Assembly (NCBI GenBank): GCA_023230585.1
Contig: JALNXB010000054.1
Coordinates: 1 to 11,628 of the forward strand
Direction: 5' to 3'
Length of the DNA: 11,628 nucleotides
From: a bacterium
Lineage (GTDB): Bacteria; Ratteibacteria; UBA8468; B48-G9; JAFGKM01
Each line of letters starts with the position of its first letter. The stretch's first letter is position 1. Made by a program: the position numbers and the translations under genes. Below, piece by piece: positions 5,767 through 11,597 of this stretch. Below the pieces are notes generated by a model. The model was not told where the DNA came from. It saw nothing but the letters and a program-made list of their open reading frames with translations, and did not search any database.

Positions 5767-7960
5767 AGCCCTTTTGCCTAAACCTACGATAAAAATAAGC
5801 ACCTGTAATAAGAACTATCCCCGCACCTATAAGCACCAACATTTTTGCAAAACTTCCAATATACTTTATATCTACTGAGATAATTTTTAAAAGAGTAAGG
5901 CCAAAAAGTGATAAGGCAGAAATTCTTAAAGACAAAATTTTCTTAACCAATCCAACCACCAAAAGCCCAAAACCATAAAGAATCCATAATAGTGAAATAG
6001 CAGCAACCAGTTTATCTTCTCCTAAATTCCATACTATATTGCAAGATGAGTAAACCTGTATATTCATCTCTACAAAAAGAAGTAGAATAAAAAGTGTCCA
6101 CAGATATATATCACTATTTTTTTCGTAACTAAGTGTTGAAATATCTTTTCTGCCAAACTGTTTAGCACCCAAAAACATAGCAACAAGAACCGTTCCTACC
6201 GAAAGAAATTGGAAGTTAAATAGAAATTGTGGAGAGTAAAAATTTGGTGAAATAACCAGAGTATCTACAATAGTTTTTATAAATGTTAGTGTAAGCAGGG
6301 CCAACCCAGCGGAACGAAACAAAGATGTTTCTTTTTTAACTTCAGCAAATATAAGGAATAAAGCAAATATAGCCCAAAAAATCGTTGAGACAAGCCACTC
6401 AGTCCCATCCAACATTCCTGTTGCTCCAGAAAAATACGAAAATATCTCTATATTAGATATCCAAAAAAGCCCTAAAATAAAAAGTGACCATAAATGTTTA
6501 GTATAATTCTTTTCTTCATAAGAGAAGTTTTTACCTCGTTCTAATAACACTGCAGAGAAAAGAAAAGTTAAAGATGACAAGAGTATAGTCAAAAAACTTG
6601 TATTTAAAAAAAGTAGTCCAGTTTTGCCCTGTGAATATAAGAAAAACGTGTCAATAAAAAATAAACGTGCTGTAACAAGAATAAAAATGATTAACCCACC
6701 TACCCTCAAAGGTTTCCTATCTATTTTTGAGCCAATCATCATAAGGATAATAGCCTCCACGCCCCAAACAAAAGTAATCCAAAGATTTTTTACCATCATA
6801 GGAACAGGGAGAGTTAAAAGCCCAATAGAAGTACCTATAAACCCAAAATAGAGCAGTTTGTCTTTATTGTTAGTTTTCCTTATCAGGTATGCAAGAATGA
6901 AATAAGTGGCAGCCATAAAAACTGGAATATAGGGTAAAATATATTTTATATTTTGCAAGGCAGGCATACTAAACATATCTCTAAAAACCAAGAAAAAAAC
7001 TAATGGGTTCGCTACTACCAGAAGTAGATCTTCCCAATTAGATTTCTCCTTTTTAATTATGCTATATATAAGAGAGGTTATAGCAAAAGTTAAAAAATAG
7101 ATACCTGCAAAAACTGAAATCATACGAAGGTCTTGTTTGACAAGATACCAATCGATGAAATAGTATAAAGTAAAAAGAAAGGAGAGAAACGGAAGAGCAC
7201 GCCATTTTCTAAAGGAGACAGCAAAAAGAACCCCAAGATTAAGAATTAAAAGGTAGATAAACAATTTTGGTTCATAATATATTTCTGTTCCAGGGTTAAC
7301 AAGTAAAAGTGGTGTAAGAAAAGCTCCAATAGTACTAAGTAAAGATGTAGCCAAAGAATTGCTTGTAACCGAAACAAACATACCACCAAGTGTGACAAGA
7401 AAAAATAAGATAAAAGAGAGTTGGATGTTGAATAGTTTATAAAAATGGTAAGCAGTAAAGATTGTTATGTAGAATATTATAAGAGAAAGCCCAAAAATCC
7501 CTTGAGCAAGAGTAAGAAATTTTTTTTTACGAAGATGATGGCTTATCCCAATAAAAATGAAGCCCAACAAAAAACCAAGAAAACAACGTAAGGCCTCTCC
7601 TATCCAACCTTGTTCAAAGGCATATTTAAGGAAACCAGCGAACCCAGCAGAAAGAAGTAAGACACCAACCCAAACAAGCCATCTCTCCCCAATAATTTTT
7701 TCTAACCTTAGCCACTCTTTTCTACTTTTTTCTGATACAACAGATTTTGATTCATCATACTCTACAGATTTTTTAGTGTAATCGATAAGAGTTAAATCTT
7801 TATTGTCAAGTAACTTATCTATAGATGTAGCAGGTTGAGGAGGTCTTTCTTCTTCTTTTGAGATACCCCCCATCTTCTTTTCAAGAATTTTAAGCCTTTT
7901 ATCAAGTTCTGAGATTCTGTGCAGAATAATAACGGCAAAAATCAAGAAGATTAGAAACAA
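5765..7960 (-). CDS. DUF2339-type polytopic membrane protein
   Basis: A 731-aa inner-membrane protein of unknown function. Residues 1-15 form a hydrophobic anchor, followed by a charged predicted coiled coil (about 16-38), a Pro/Ser/Thr/Lys-rich linker, and then the family-typical entry RWLVWVGVLLLSAGFAGFLKYAF (93-115, Trp-rich first helix with Gly). Many hydrophobic segments follow to the C-terminus; I estimate about twenty or more. It ends in a basic tail (YFYRRFRQKG). The start is TTG at 7960: AAAGGAGG lies 7 nt upstream and no better start is nearby. It is monocistronic as far as can be seen, with repeat-filled gaps on both sides. Known relatives are widespread but uncharacterised; envelope roles have been supposed from architecture only. 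No enzyme motif is recognised. Confidence 0.85.
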   Translation of the reverse strand: MFLIFLIFAVIILHRISELDKRLKILEKKMGGISKEEERPPQPATSIDKLLDNKDLTLIDYTKKSVEYDESKSVVSEKSRKEWLRLEKIIGERWLVWVGVLLLSAGFAGFLKYAFEQGWIGEALRCFLGFLLGFIFIGISHHLRKKKFLTLAQGIFGLSLIIFYITIFTAYHFYKLFNIQLSFILFFLVTLGGMFVSVTSNSLATSLLSTIGAFLTPLLLVNPGTEIYYEPKLFIYLLILNLGVLFAVSFRKWRALPFLSFLFTLYYFIDWYLVKQDLRMISVFAGIYFLTFAITSLIYSIIKKEKSNWEDLLLVVANPLVFFLVFRDMFSMPALQNIKYILPYIPVFMAATYFILAYLIRKTNNKDKLLYFGFIGTSIGLLTLPVPMMVKNLWITFVWGVEAIILMMIGSKIDRKPLRVGGLIIFILVTARLFFIDTFFLYSQGKTGLLFLNTSFLTILLSSLTFLFSAVLLERGKNFSYEEKNYTKHLWSLFILGLFWISNIEIFSYFSGATGMLDGTEWLVSTIFWAIFALFLIFAEVKKETSLFRSAGLALLTLTFIKTIVDTLVISPNFYSPQFLFNFQFLSVGTVLVAMFLGAKQFGRKDISTLSYEKNSDIYLWTLFILLLFVEMNIQVYSSCNIVWNLGEDKLVAAISLLWILYGFGLLVVGLVKKILSLRISALSLFGLTLLKIISVDIKYIGSFAKMLVLIGAGIVLITGAYFYRRFRQKG

Positions 7961-8000
7961 ATTAAAACCTCCTTTGGGTAACCCTTAGGTATTGCCTCAT

Positions 8001-8260
8001 ATTTTCTCACAAAAACGGAATGGAAAAAAGGATATAAAAGCGAGATTCCGGCTCAAGTCCCTCAGGGGTACTCGGGATAAACCACTAACCCTTTCTCCCT
8101 CTCTCCCAATGGAGAGGGAGAAAGCGGGGACATTCCTTTTCCTATACTCGACTAAGACGAAGGTCTGACTTCCGCAAAAACTCCCTCGGGCATACTGTAA
8201 CAAGGCGCCAAGAACAAACCTTCATCAGTAACTTTTTTTCAAAAACGGAACGGGGAAAAC
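8001..8260. repeat. Repeat-rich gap upstream of the DUF2339 gene
   Basis: The 320-nt stretch 7961-8280 has no supported gene. It contains TTCTCACAAAAACGG (from about 8004) with a diverged copy near 8240; AAAAGGATATAAA followed by GAGATTCC, matching 1311-1338 in layout; ATTCCGGCTCAAGT (8045-8058); and two CCCTCnGGG...TAnT segments (near 8060 and 8183) that resemble the minus strand of 160-182. A perfect 13-bp inverted repeat, CTTTCTCCCTCTC (8091-8103) with GAGAGGGAGAAAG (8112-8124) around 8 nt, is the strongest hairpin; no T-run follows on either strand, so it is not an ordinary terminator. Confidence 0.6.
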
Positions 8261-8280
8261 GTCTCTTTTTAGTGTGAATT

Positions 8281-8748
8281 TTATATTAGAGTAACTTCCC
8301 TTATTTCGCTAGAAACCAGTTTACCGTTCTTATAATATTCTACGGTTACTTTCTGTTTATTCCCTGTTTTTGTTCCGGGTATAGCGATAATATCCTCATT
8401 AATTCCTTGTTCTGTAGTACGAGAATATTTGACTGTAGCGTTGTTTTTAACTGCTTCTTTAACTGCTTGTTCTACAACGTCTTTATCAGCAGAAACCTCT
8501 GCTTGGCTTGTTGCTTTAGAATCAACGGTATGACCTATCCATCCACCCGCGGCAGCTCCTGCAGCCGCACCAATAATAGCACCTCTCCAAGGTCTGTTGG
8601 AATCAACAAGAGCCCCGAGTATACCACCAGCAACAGCACCTACACCTGCACCTGTTTTAGTTTTAGGTGTTAAGACTTCATCTATACCTGCACAACCACT
8701 TAACAATATTGCAACAAGTGTTATACCAGCAACAACCTTTATCTTCAT
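8281..8748 (-). CDS. Glycine-zipper lipoprotein
   Basis: Predicted membrane-anchored lipoprotein of 155 aa. The N-terminus MKIKVVAGITLVAILLSGC has a basic n-region, hydrophobic core and lipobox LLSGC with the lipidated Cys at 19. Residues 33-73 are Gly/Ala-rich with GxxxG spacing (GAGVGAVAGGILGALVD, GAIIGAAAGAAAGGWIG), a glycine-zipper motif like that of YMGG/OmpA-associated lipoproteins. The C-terminal 75 aa (after a charged linker) read as a small beta-rich domain (KQKVTVEYYKNGKLVSSEI) that I do not recognise. The ATG has AAAGGAG 8 nt upstream. It lies downstream of the OmpA-like gene on the same strand, behind an intrinsic terminator and with no obvious promoter of its own, suggesting expression by read-through. 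Its job is unknown; envelope structure or stress response is inferred. Confidence 0.85.
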   Translation of the reverse strand: MKIKVVAGITLVAILLSGCAGIDEVLTPKTKTGAGVGAVAGGILGALVDSNRPWRGAIIGAAAGAAAGGWIGHTVDSKATSQAEVSADKDVVEQAVKEAVKNNATVKYSRTTEQGINEDIIAIPGTKTGNKQKVTVEYYKNGKLVSSEIREVTLI

Positions 8749-8776
8749 TGAATTTCTCCTTTAACTTTAATATTCC

Positions 8777-8816
8777 AAAAAAAAGGCGGGCACCCCTTAA
8801 AAAGAGATTACCCGCC
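8777..8816 (-). terminator. Intrinsic terminator after the OmpA-like gene
   Basis: On the minus strand GGCGGG (8811-8816) pairs with CCCGCC (8785-8790), extended outward by A-T and inward by a U-G pair, followed by eight T (8777-8784). It lies 16 nt beyond the stop codon and 28 nt before the lipoprotein ATG, so it should reduce but not necessarily abolish lipoprotein expression from the upstream promoter. Confidence 0.88.
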
Positions 8817-8832
8817 TAAAATTGAGCAAGAA

Positions 8833-9783
8833 TTATTGTGCAACAAAAAAACCGACCTTACGAGCAAATGGCCATTCGTCTTGTGTAGGCACTTGCATAG
8901 CACCAACAGCTTCTGTAATTATTCTGTTGGAAGCAATTTTTCCATTTGATGTTAGATAGTTCTTAACAGCATTAACTCTGCGTTCAGAAAGCCTTTGGTT
9001 ATAACCAGTTTTTCCTTCAGGTGAAGCAGAACCAACAAGGTTAACCTTTACTTCAGGGTTAGCTTTCAAAATTTCTATATTGCTCTTTAAAGTTCTAAGG
9101 GCAACAGATGTAAAAGCAGAACTATCCCAGTTAAAATAAACGTCTTTTAAGTTAAGCGATTCTTTTGTAACTTTATCAACATATACGGTCTTTTCGACTG
9201 CTTTTTCTACTTCTCTATCTCTGTAAACAATCTTTTCTACAGGTTTTTCCACTACTCTATCTCTGTAAACAATCTTCTCTACAGGTTTTTCTACCACTTT
9301 TTCTACTACTCTATCTCTGTAAACAATCTTCTCTACAGGTTTTTCTACCACTCGTTCTACTTCTCTTACTATAGGTTTTGGTCCTTCAACAACAGGAACA
9401 ACTCTTTTAGCTTTTGAGCAAGGACAAGTAAAAATAGATGCTGGTCTTGCAGCTCTCTTTACTTTAGGAGTTCCTTCAATTTCTTTAGGTTCACCAACTA
9501 AATAACCTTTATTACCTTCTCCGGGTTCTACTGCCTGCACTTCTGTTTTTTCTACTGCTTTTTTTGTTACTCTTGGTTCTCTTACTGGAACTTCTTTTTC
9601 GCATTTCTCAGAGTCAAAAAAGATTGCTGCTGGCATTTGTTGCCCTGTTGCTTTTGTCGCTTCAACTTCTTTGGGTCCACCTATTAAATACCCTTGATTA
9701 CCGTCTGCTTGAGCAACAGCGTAAACAGAAAACAATATACCAAGTACTACAAAAAATCCTGCTACTCCACCTATTTTTTTCAC
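8833..9783 (-). CDS. OmpA-family protein with peptidoglycan-binding C-terminal domain
   Basis: Predicted envelope protein, 316 aa from the chosen start. The GTG at 9783 has AAAGGAGG 7 nt upstream and begins a clean signal peptide (MKKIGGVAGFFVVLGILFSVYAVAQA, cleaved near 26). A GTG 42 nt further upstream lies at the predicted transcription start and would bury the signal, so it is rejected. After the signal come two copies of a motif, GNxGYLxGxPKExE...PAxIF (about 28-55 and 90-118), the second followed by CPC. Next is a charged Val-Glu-Lys linker with three VEKPVEKIVYRDR units (about 146-190) and then an OmpA C-terminal domain (about 213-316) with GSASPEGKTGYNQRLSERRVNAVKNYL-type signature for binding peptidoglycan. 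No beta-barrel is apparent, so it may tether the outer membrane or another partner through its N-terminal modules. Partner unknown. Confidence 0.88.
   Translation of the reverse strand: MKKIGGVAGFFVVLGILFSVYAVAQADGNQGYLIGGPKEVEATKATGQQMPAAIFFDSEKCEKEVPVREPRVTKKAVEKTEVQAVEPGEGNKGYLVGEPKEIEGTPKVKRAARPASIFTCPCSKAKRVVPVVEGPKPIVREVERVVEKPVEKIVYRDRVVEKVVEKPVEKIVYRDRVVEKPVEKIVYRDREVEKAVEKTVYVDKVTKESLNLKDVYFNWDSSAFTSVALRTLKSNIEILKANPEVKVNLVGSASPEGKTGYNQRLSERRVNAVKNYLTSNGKIASNRIITEAVGAMQVPTQDEWPFARKVGFFVAQ
9213..9355. repeat. In-gene direct repeats encoding VEKPVEKIVYRDR
   Basis: Three near-identical DNA units begin at about 9213, 9255 and 9309 (spacing 42 and 54 nt; the longer step contains an additional 12-nt VEKV unit). 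Near-identity at the DNA level, including silent positions, points to recent duplication or homogenisation. In-frame length variation between strains is expected. Confidence 0.8.
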
Positions 9784-9827
9784 AGCTTTTCCTCCTTTTA
9801 TAAATAATTTCAATTTGAACTTCACTT

Positions 9828-9856
9828 ATTATACCTTTTTTTATGATTTTTGTCAC
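9828..9856 (-). promoter_or_regulatory. Promoter of the OmpA-like gene
   Basis: On the minus strand GTGACA (9851-9856), 17 nt, TATAAT (9828-9833): 11 of 12 consensus bases. Predicted start near 9821 gives a 38-nt leader with AAAGGAGG, which supports the GTG at 9783 as initiator. It lies between the tRNA and the gene. Confidence 0.75.
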
Positions 9857-9884
9857 TCTTTAAAACTAAAGAAAATTATTAAAG

Positions 9885-9960
9885 TCGGGGCGCCCGGATT
9901 CGAACCGGGGACCCCCAGAACCCCATTCTGGTGCCCTAAGCCGGACTGGGCCACGCCCCG
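9885..9960 (-). tRNA. tRNA-Pro (anticodon GGG)
   Basis: A complete cloverleaf: acceptor CGGGGCG/CGCCCCG (7 perfect pairs), D stem GCCC/GGGC with a GG-containing loop, anticodon stem CCAGA/TCTGG with loop ATGGGGT (anticodon GGG, G37), a 5-nt variable loop, and T arm CCCGG TTCGAAT CCGGG. Discriminator A73 and the C1-G72 pair are the usual bacterial proline identity bases. CCA is not encoded. The 5' end is 18 nt after the methyltransferase stop on the same strand with no obvious promoter between, so it may be processed from the upstream operon's transcript. Decodes CCC/CCU. Confidence 0.97.
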
Positions 9961-9978
9961 AGAAAAAGTAAAATTATT

Positions 9979-10782
9979 TTATGAATTTTTCTCTCTAATC
10001 ATTCTTATAAAATTCATACAAAATTCGTCCTTGCCAGATAAAACATTCCCCAGACAGATTGCTTCTTTAATACCTGCATCGCAAGGGTCAGCAATAACTG
10101 AATCAAGACCAAAAACTGTTCCTACTGCAAGAAAATATTTGTTGACCAAAGTTCTACTGGGTAAACCAAAAGATATATTGGAAAGCCCGCAAGTTGTCAT
10201 AACAGAAGGAAACCTCTCTTTTATAGCCTTAAGACTATCTAAAAAAAGAATTCCATTTTTCCAATCGGTGCTTATAGGTTGAACAAGCGCATCAATAAAA
10301 ACGTTTTCTTGTTTTATCCCTATTTTTTCGAGTAACCCTAAAAGTTTTTGGGTTATCTCTATTTTTTTGTCTATATTTGAAGGAATACCAGAGTCATCCA
10401 TAGTAAGACATATCACCTTAGAATTGGGATATTCTTGTAACAATGGAATAATTTGAGCAACCTTTTCAGTCTCACCGCTAAGAGAGTTGAGCATTACCGC
10501 ATTGTTTTTCACCAAAGGTAAACAATAACGTATAACTTCTGTATCAGAACTATCAATACAGACCCCTGTCCCCACAAACTCATTGGTGATGTCTACCAAC
10601 CACTCTAAATCTTCTTTTTCTTGCTGAGGACCTTTTCCTGTACCTGCGTTAATATCTATATAATCAGCACCATTTTCAACCTGCAAACTAACAAGTTTTT
10701 TTATATAATCAACATTTTTCTCTTGTAATGCCTTAGATATAGATTTTCTGGTACCGTTTATAAGTTCACCAATTAAAATCAC
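9979..10782 (-). CDS. Methyltetrahydrofolate:corrinoid methyltransferase (AcsE/MeTr-like)
   Basis: Pterin-binding TIM-barrel protein of 267 aa. It resembles the Wood-Ljungdahl enzyme (about 262 aa) that moves the methyl of 5-methyl-THF to the cobalamin of the corrinoid iron-sulfur protein. The family begins I-I-G-E-x-I-N-G; here it is MILIGELINGTRKSI. Pterin-site residues are in place: DINAG (43-47), Asp77 in CIDSS, Asn99 in VMLNSLSG, Asp164 in FIDALVQP, Asn202 in CGLSNISFG; FLAV and ADPCD near the C-terminus also match. It is a GTG start with AGGAG inside the final codons of the upstream gene (3 nt between the genes), so translation is probably coupled. No corrinoid protein or CO-dehydrogenase gene is in the window, so the methyl acceptor is unknown. 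Dihydropteroate synthase is the alternative but fits less well. Cytoplasmic. Confidence 0.85.
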   Translation of the reverse strand: MILIGELINGTRKSISKALQEKNVDYIKKLVSLQVENGADYIDINAGTGKGPQQEKEDLEWLVDITNEFVGTGVCIDSSDTEVIRYCLPLVKNNAVMLNSLSGETEKVAQIIPLLQEYPNSKVICLTMDDSGIPSNIDKKIEITQKLLGLLEKIGIKQENVFIDALVQPISTDWKNGILFLDSLKAIKERFPSVMTTCGLSNISFGLPSRTLVNKYFLAVGTVFGLDSVIADPCDAGIKEAICLGNVLSGKDEFCMNFIRMIREKNS

Positions 10783-10785
10783 TAT

Positions 10786-11142
10786 TTACTCCTGGCAAAC
10801 AGAATACGTTTTTCTAACCTTCCATTCAGCTTGTTTTCCTGCGTTCCATTGTTTCAAAGGTCTTAAATACCCAACTACCCGCGCATAAACTTCACAAGGT
10901 TTATATCCACTCAAAGCAGGGTCCTTTTCAAAACATTCTTCACATTTAACAAAGATATTGTCTTCTCTAATAGAAGGTGGCTCTACATCATAAACAGCTC
11001 CCCCTTCTGCAAAAACATTACCTTGATTGTCTATGCCAGCTACTACTTCTACCTTACTTCCGCAATCGTGACACTTTCCGCAAAACACAAGTTCATTACA
11101 ATCTTCTTTTTTTAATAGTTCTTCCAGTTTTTCTTTTCTCAT
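10786..11142 (-). CDS. Stand-alone NrdD C-terminal-like protein (zinc/glycyl-radical domain)
   Basis: A 118-aa protein whose C-terminal third matches the end of anaerobic (class III) ribonucleotide reductase: EVYARVVGYLRPLKQWNAGKQAEW (84-107), with Gly91 at the position that carries the glycyl radical in NrdD (RVxGY context). Cys21-x2-Cys24-x2-Cys27 and Cys67-x2-Cys70 could be a zinc ribbon like that preceding the radical loop in NrdD, but here the two Cys groups are split by about 40 residues rich in Gly. The catalytic barrel is absent. It is not a truncation: it has its own ATG with GAGG 5 nt upstream, and rpsU ends only 17 nt before. It lies between rpsU and the methyltransferase in an apparent operon. 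Function unknown; possible radical-domain spare part, zinc protein or regulator. Small proteins annotated as NrdD-like exist elsewhere. Confidence 0.75.
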   Translation of the reverse strand: MRKEKLEELLKKEDCNELVFCGKCHDCGSKVEVVAGIDNQGNVFAEGGAVYDVEPPSIREDNIFVKCEECFEKDPALSGYKPCEVYARVVGYLRPLKQWNAGKQAEWKVRKTYSVCQE

Positions 11143-11159
11143 TTTATCCTCTGAAAGTA

Positions 11160-11324
11160 TTATGGAGAAACAAACTTTCTCTCTTTCCTCATTTTCCTTC
11201 GTCTTCTTATTTGACTCGGTTTCTCATAAAATTCTTTTGCTTTTACCTCTCTAATAATACCTTCTCTTTCAACTTCTCTTTTAAATTGTCGGAAAATCCT
11301 TTCAAAATCGTGATTTCTTCTCAA
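11160..11324 (-). CDS. rpsU: 30S ribosomal protein bS21
   Basis: A 54-aa, strongly basic protein of the small subunit, located near the 16S rRNA 3' end. The translation begins MRRNHDFERIFRQFKREVER, continues with EGIIREVKAKEFYEKPSQIR and ends with an Arg/Lys-rich tail. FER..RQFKR.VEREGI..EVK.KEFYEKPS..RRR is the S21 signature. Start is TTG at 11324: a perfect AAGGAGGTGA lies 7-9 nt upstream, an in-frame stop lies just before it (at 11331-11333), and the GTG inside the SD is in another frame and stops after ten codons. First gene of an apparent operon with the NrdD-like protein and the methyltransferase. The leader contains an anti-SD-like element, so translation may be controlled. Confidence 0.93.
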   Translation of the reverse strand: MRRNHDFERIFRQFKREVEREGIIREVKAKEFYEKPSQIRRRRKMRKERKFVSP

Positions 11325-11325
11325 A

Positions 11326-11425
11326 CTTTTTCACCTCCTTAATGCCATCTTTTTTAAGTTAAAGATAGCATTACAACTTCATTAAACATTTAAATAACAA
11401 CCTCTTAACACAATAAAGAGGTGAT
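11326..11425 (-). promoter_or_regulatory. rpsU leader: anti-SD mimic, competing hairpin and SD-abutting stem
   Basis: On the minus-strand RNA: (a) AUCACCUCUUU (11415-11425) resembles the 16S 3' tail; (b) UCACCUCUUU in it can pair with the rpsU SD AAGGAGGUGA (11331-11340) over 10 contiguous positions, one a U-G; (c) ACCUCUU within it can instead pair with AAGAGGU (11400-11406) in a 7-bp hairpin; (d) AAUGCUAUCUUU/AAAGAUGGCAUU (11361-11372/11341-11352) form a 12-bp stem with 8-nt loop directly against the SD. The U-G pair in (d) would be C-A on the other strand, supporting this orientation. Pairings are seen; a regulatory switch is inferred. Confidence 0.5.
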
Positions 11426-11473
11426 AAAACTAATATGATTTATTATCTTTTATGTCCTTAAAACCTATAATCC

Positions 11474-11502
11474 ATTATAATTCTTAGGAAGAGTTTTGTC
11501 AA
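11474..11502 (-). promoter_or_regulatory. Perfect consensus sigma70 promoter of the rpsU operon
   Basis: On the minus strand TTGACA (11497-11502), 17 nt, TATAAT (11474-11479): all 12 consensus bases at optimal spacing. Predicted start near 11467 gives a leader of about 140 nt before the TTG start. A 6-bp inverted repeat AGAGTT/AACTCT (11490-11495/11501-11506) overlaps the -35. Confidence 0.85.
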
Positions 11503-11560
11503 CTCTGAGTCTTTTATAATACAAAATGAGCCTGAAAGAGGGCTCGGTTTCAAATACAGA

Positions 11561-11589
11561 TTGAGCCTAAAGAAAAAATGGGTCATAAT
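11561..11589 (+). promoter_or_regulatory. Possible promoter for a gene running off the right edge
   Basis: TTGAGC (11561-11566), 17 nt, CATAAT (11584-11589): 9 of 12 consensus bases, divergent from the rpsU promoter. Transcription would start only a few bases before the ATG at 11598. A hairpin GAGCC/GGCTC (11528-11532/11541-11545) and a second GAGCC (in the -35 region) precede it. Confidence 0.35.
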
Positions 11590-11597
11590 ATAAGGTT

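Noticed and set aside
5596..5802. Minus-strand 68-codon open frame across the convergent gap
   Set aside because: It overlaps the candidate RNA and the end of the DUF2339 gene in another frame, with no SD and no protein similarity that I recognise.
7997..8203. Minus-strand 68-codon open frame in the repeat-rich gap
   Set aside because: It runs through the dispersed repeats and the 13-bp hairpin, lacks an SD, and its composition is unlike the neighbouring proteins.
9213..9355. CRISPR-like array
   Set aside because: The regularly spaced repeats are in-frame coding repeats of the OmpA-like protein, with no unique spacers of typical length.
9784..9825. Longer N-terminus for the OmpA-like protein from the GTG at 9825
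   Set aside because: It has no SD, lies at the predicted transcription start, and would translate the real SD (Gly-Gly codons) ahead of the signal peptide.
9815..10282. Plus-strand open frame of 155 codons containing VGAPGFEPGTPRTP
   Set aside because: This peptide is the classic false translation of the T arm and anticodon arm of a tRNA gene read on the wrong strand; the rest is antisense to the methyltransferase gene.
11515..11520. Plus-strand TATAAT as a second divergent promoter
   Set aside because: No acceptable -35 lies 16-18 nt upstream; the nearest TTGTCA is only 13 nt away.
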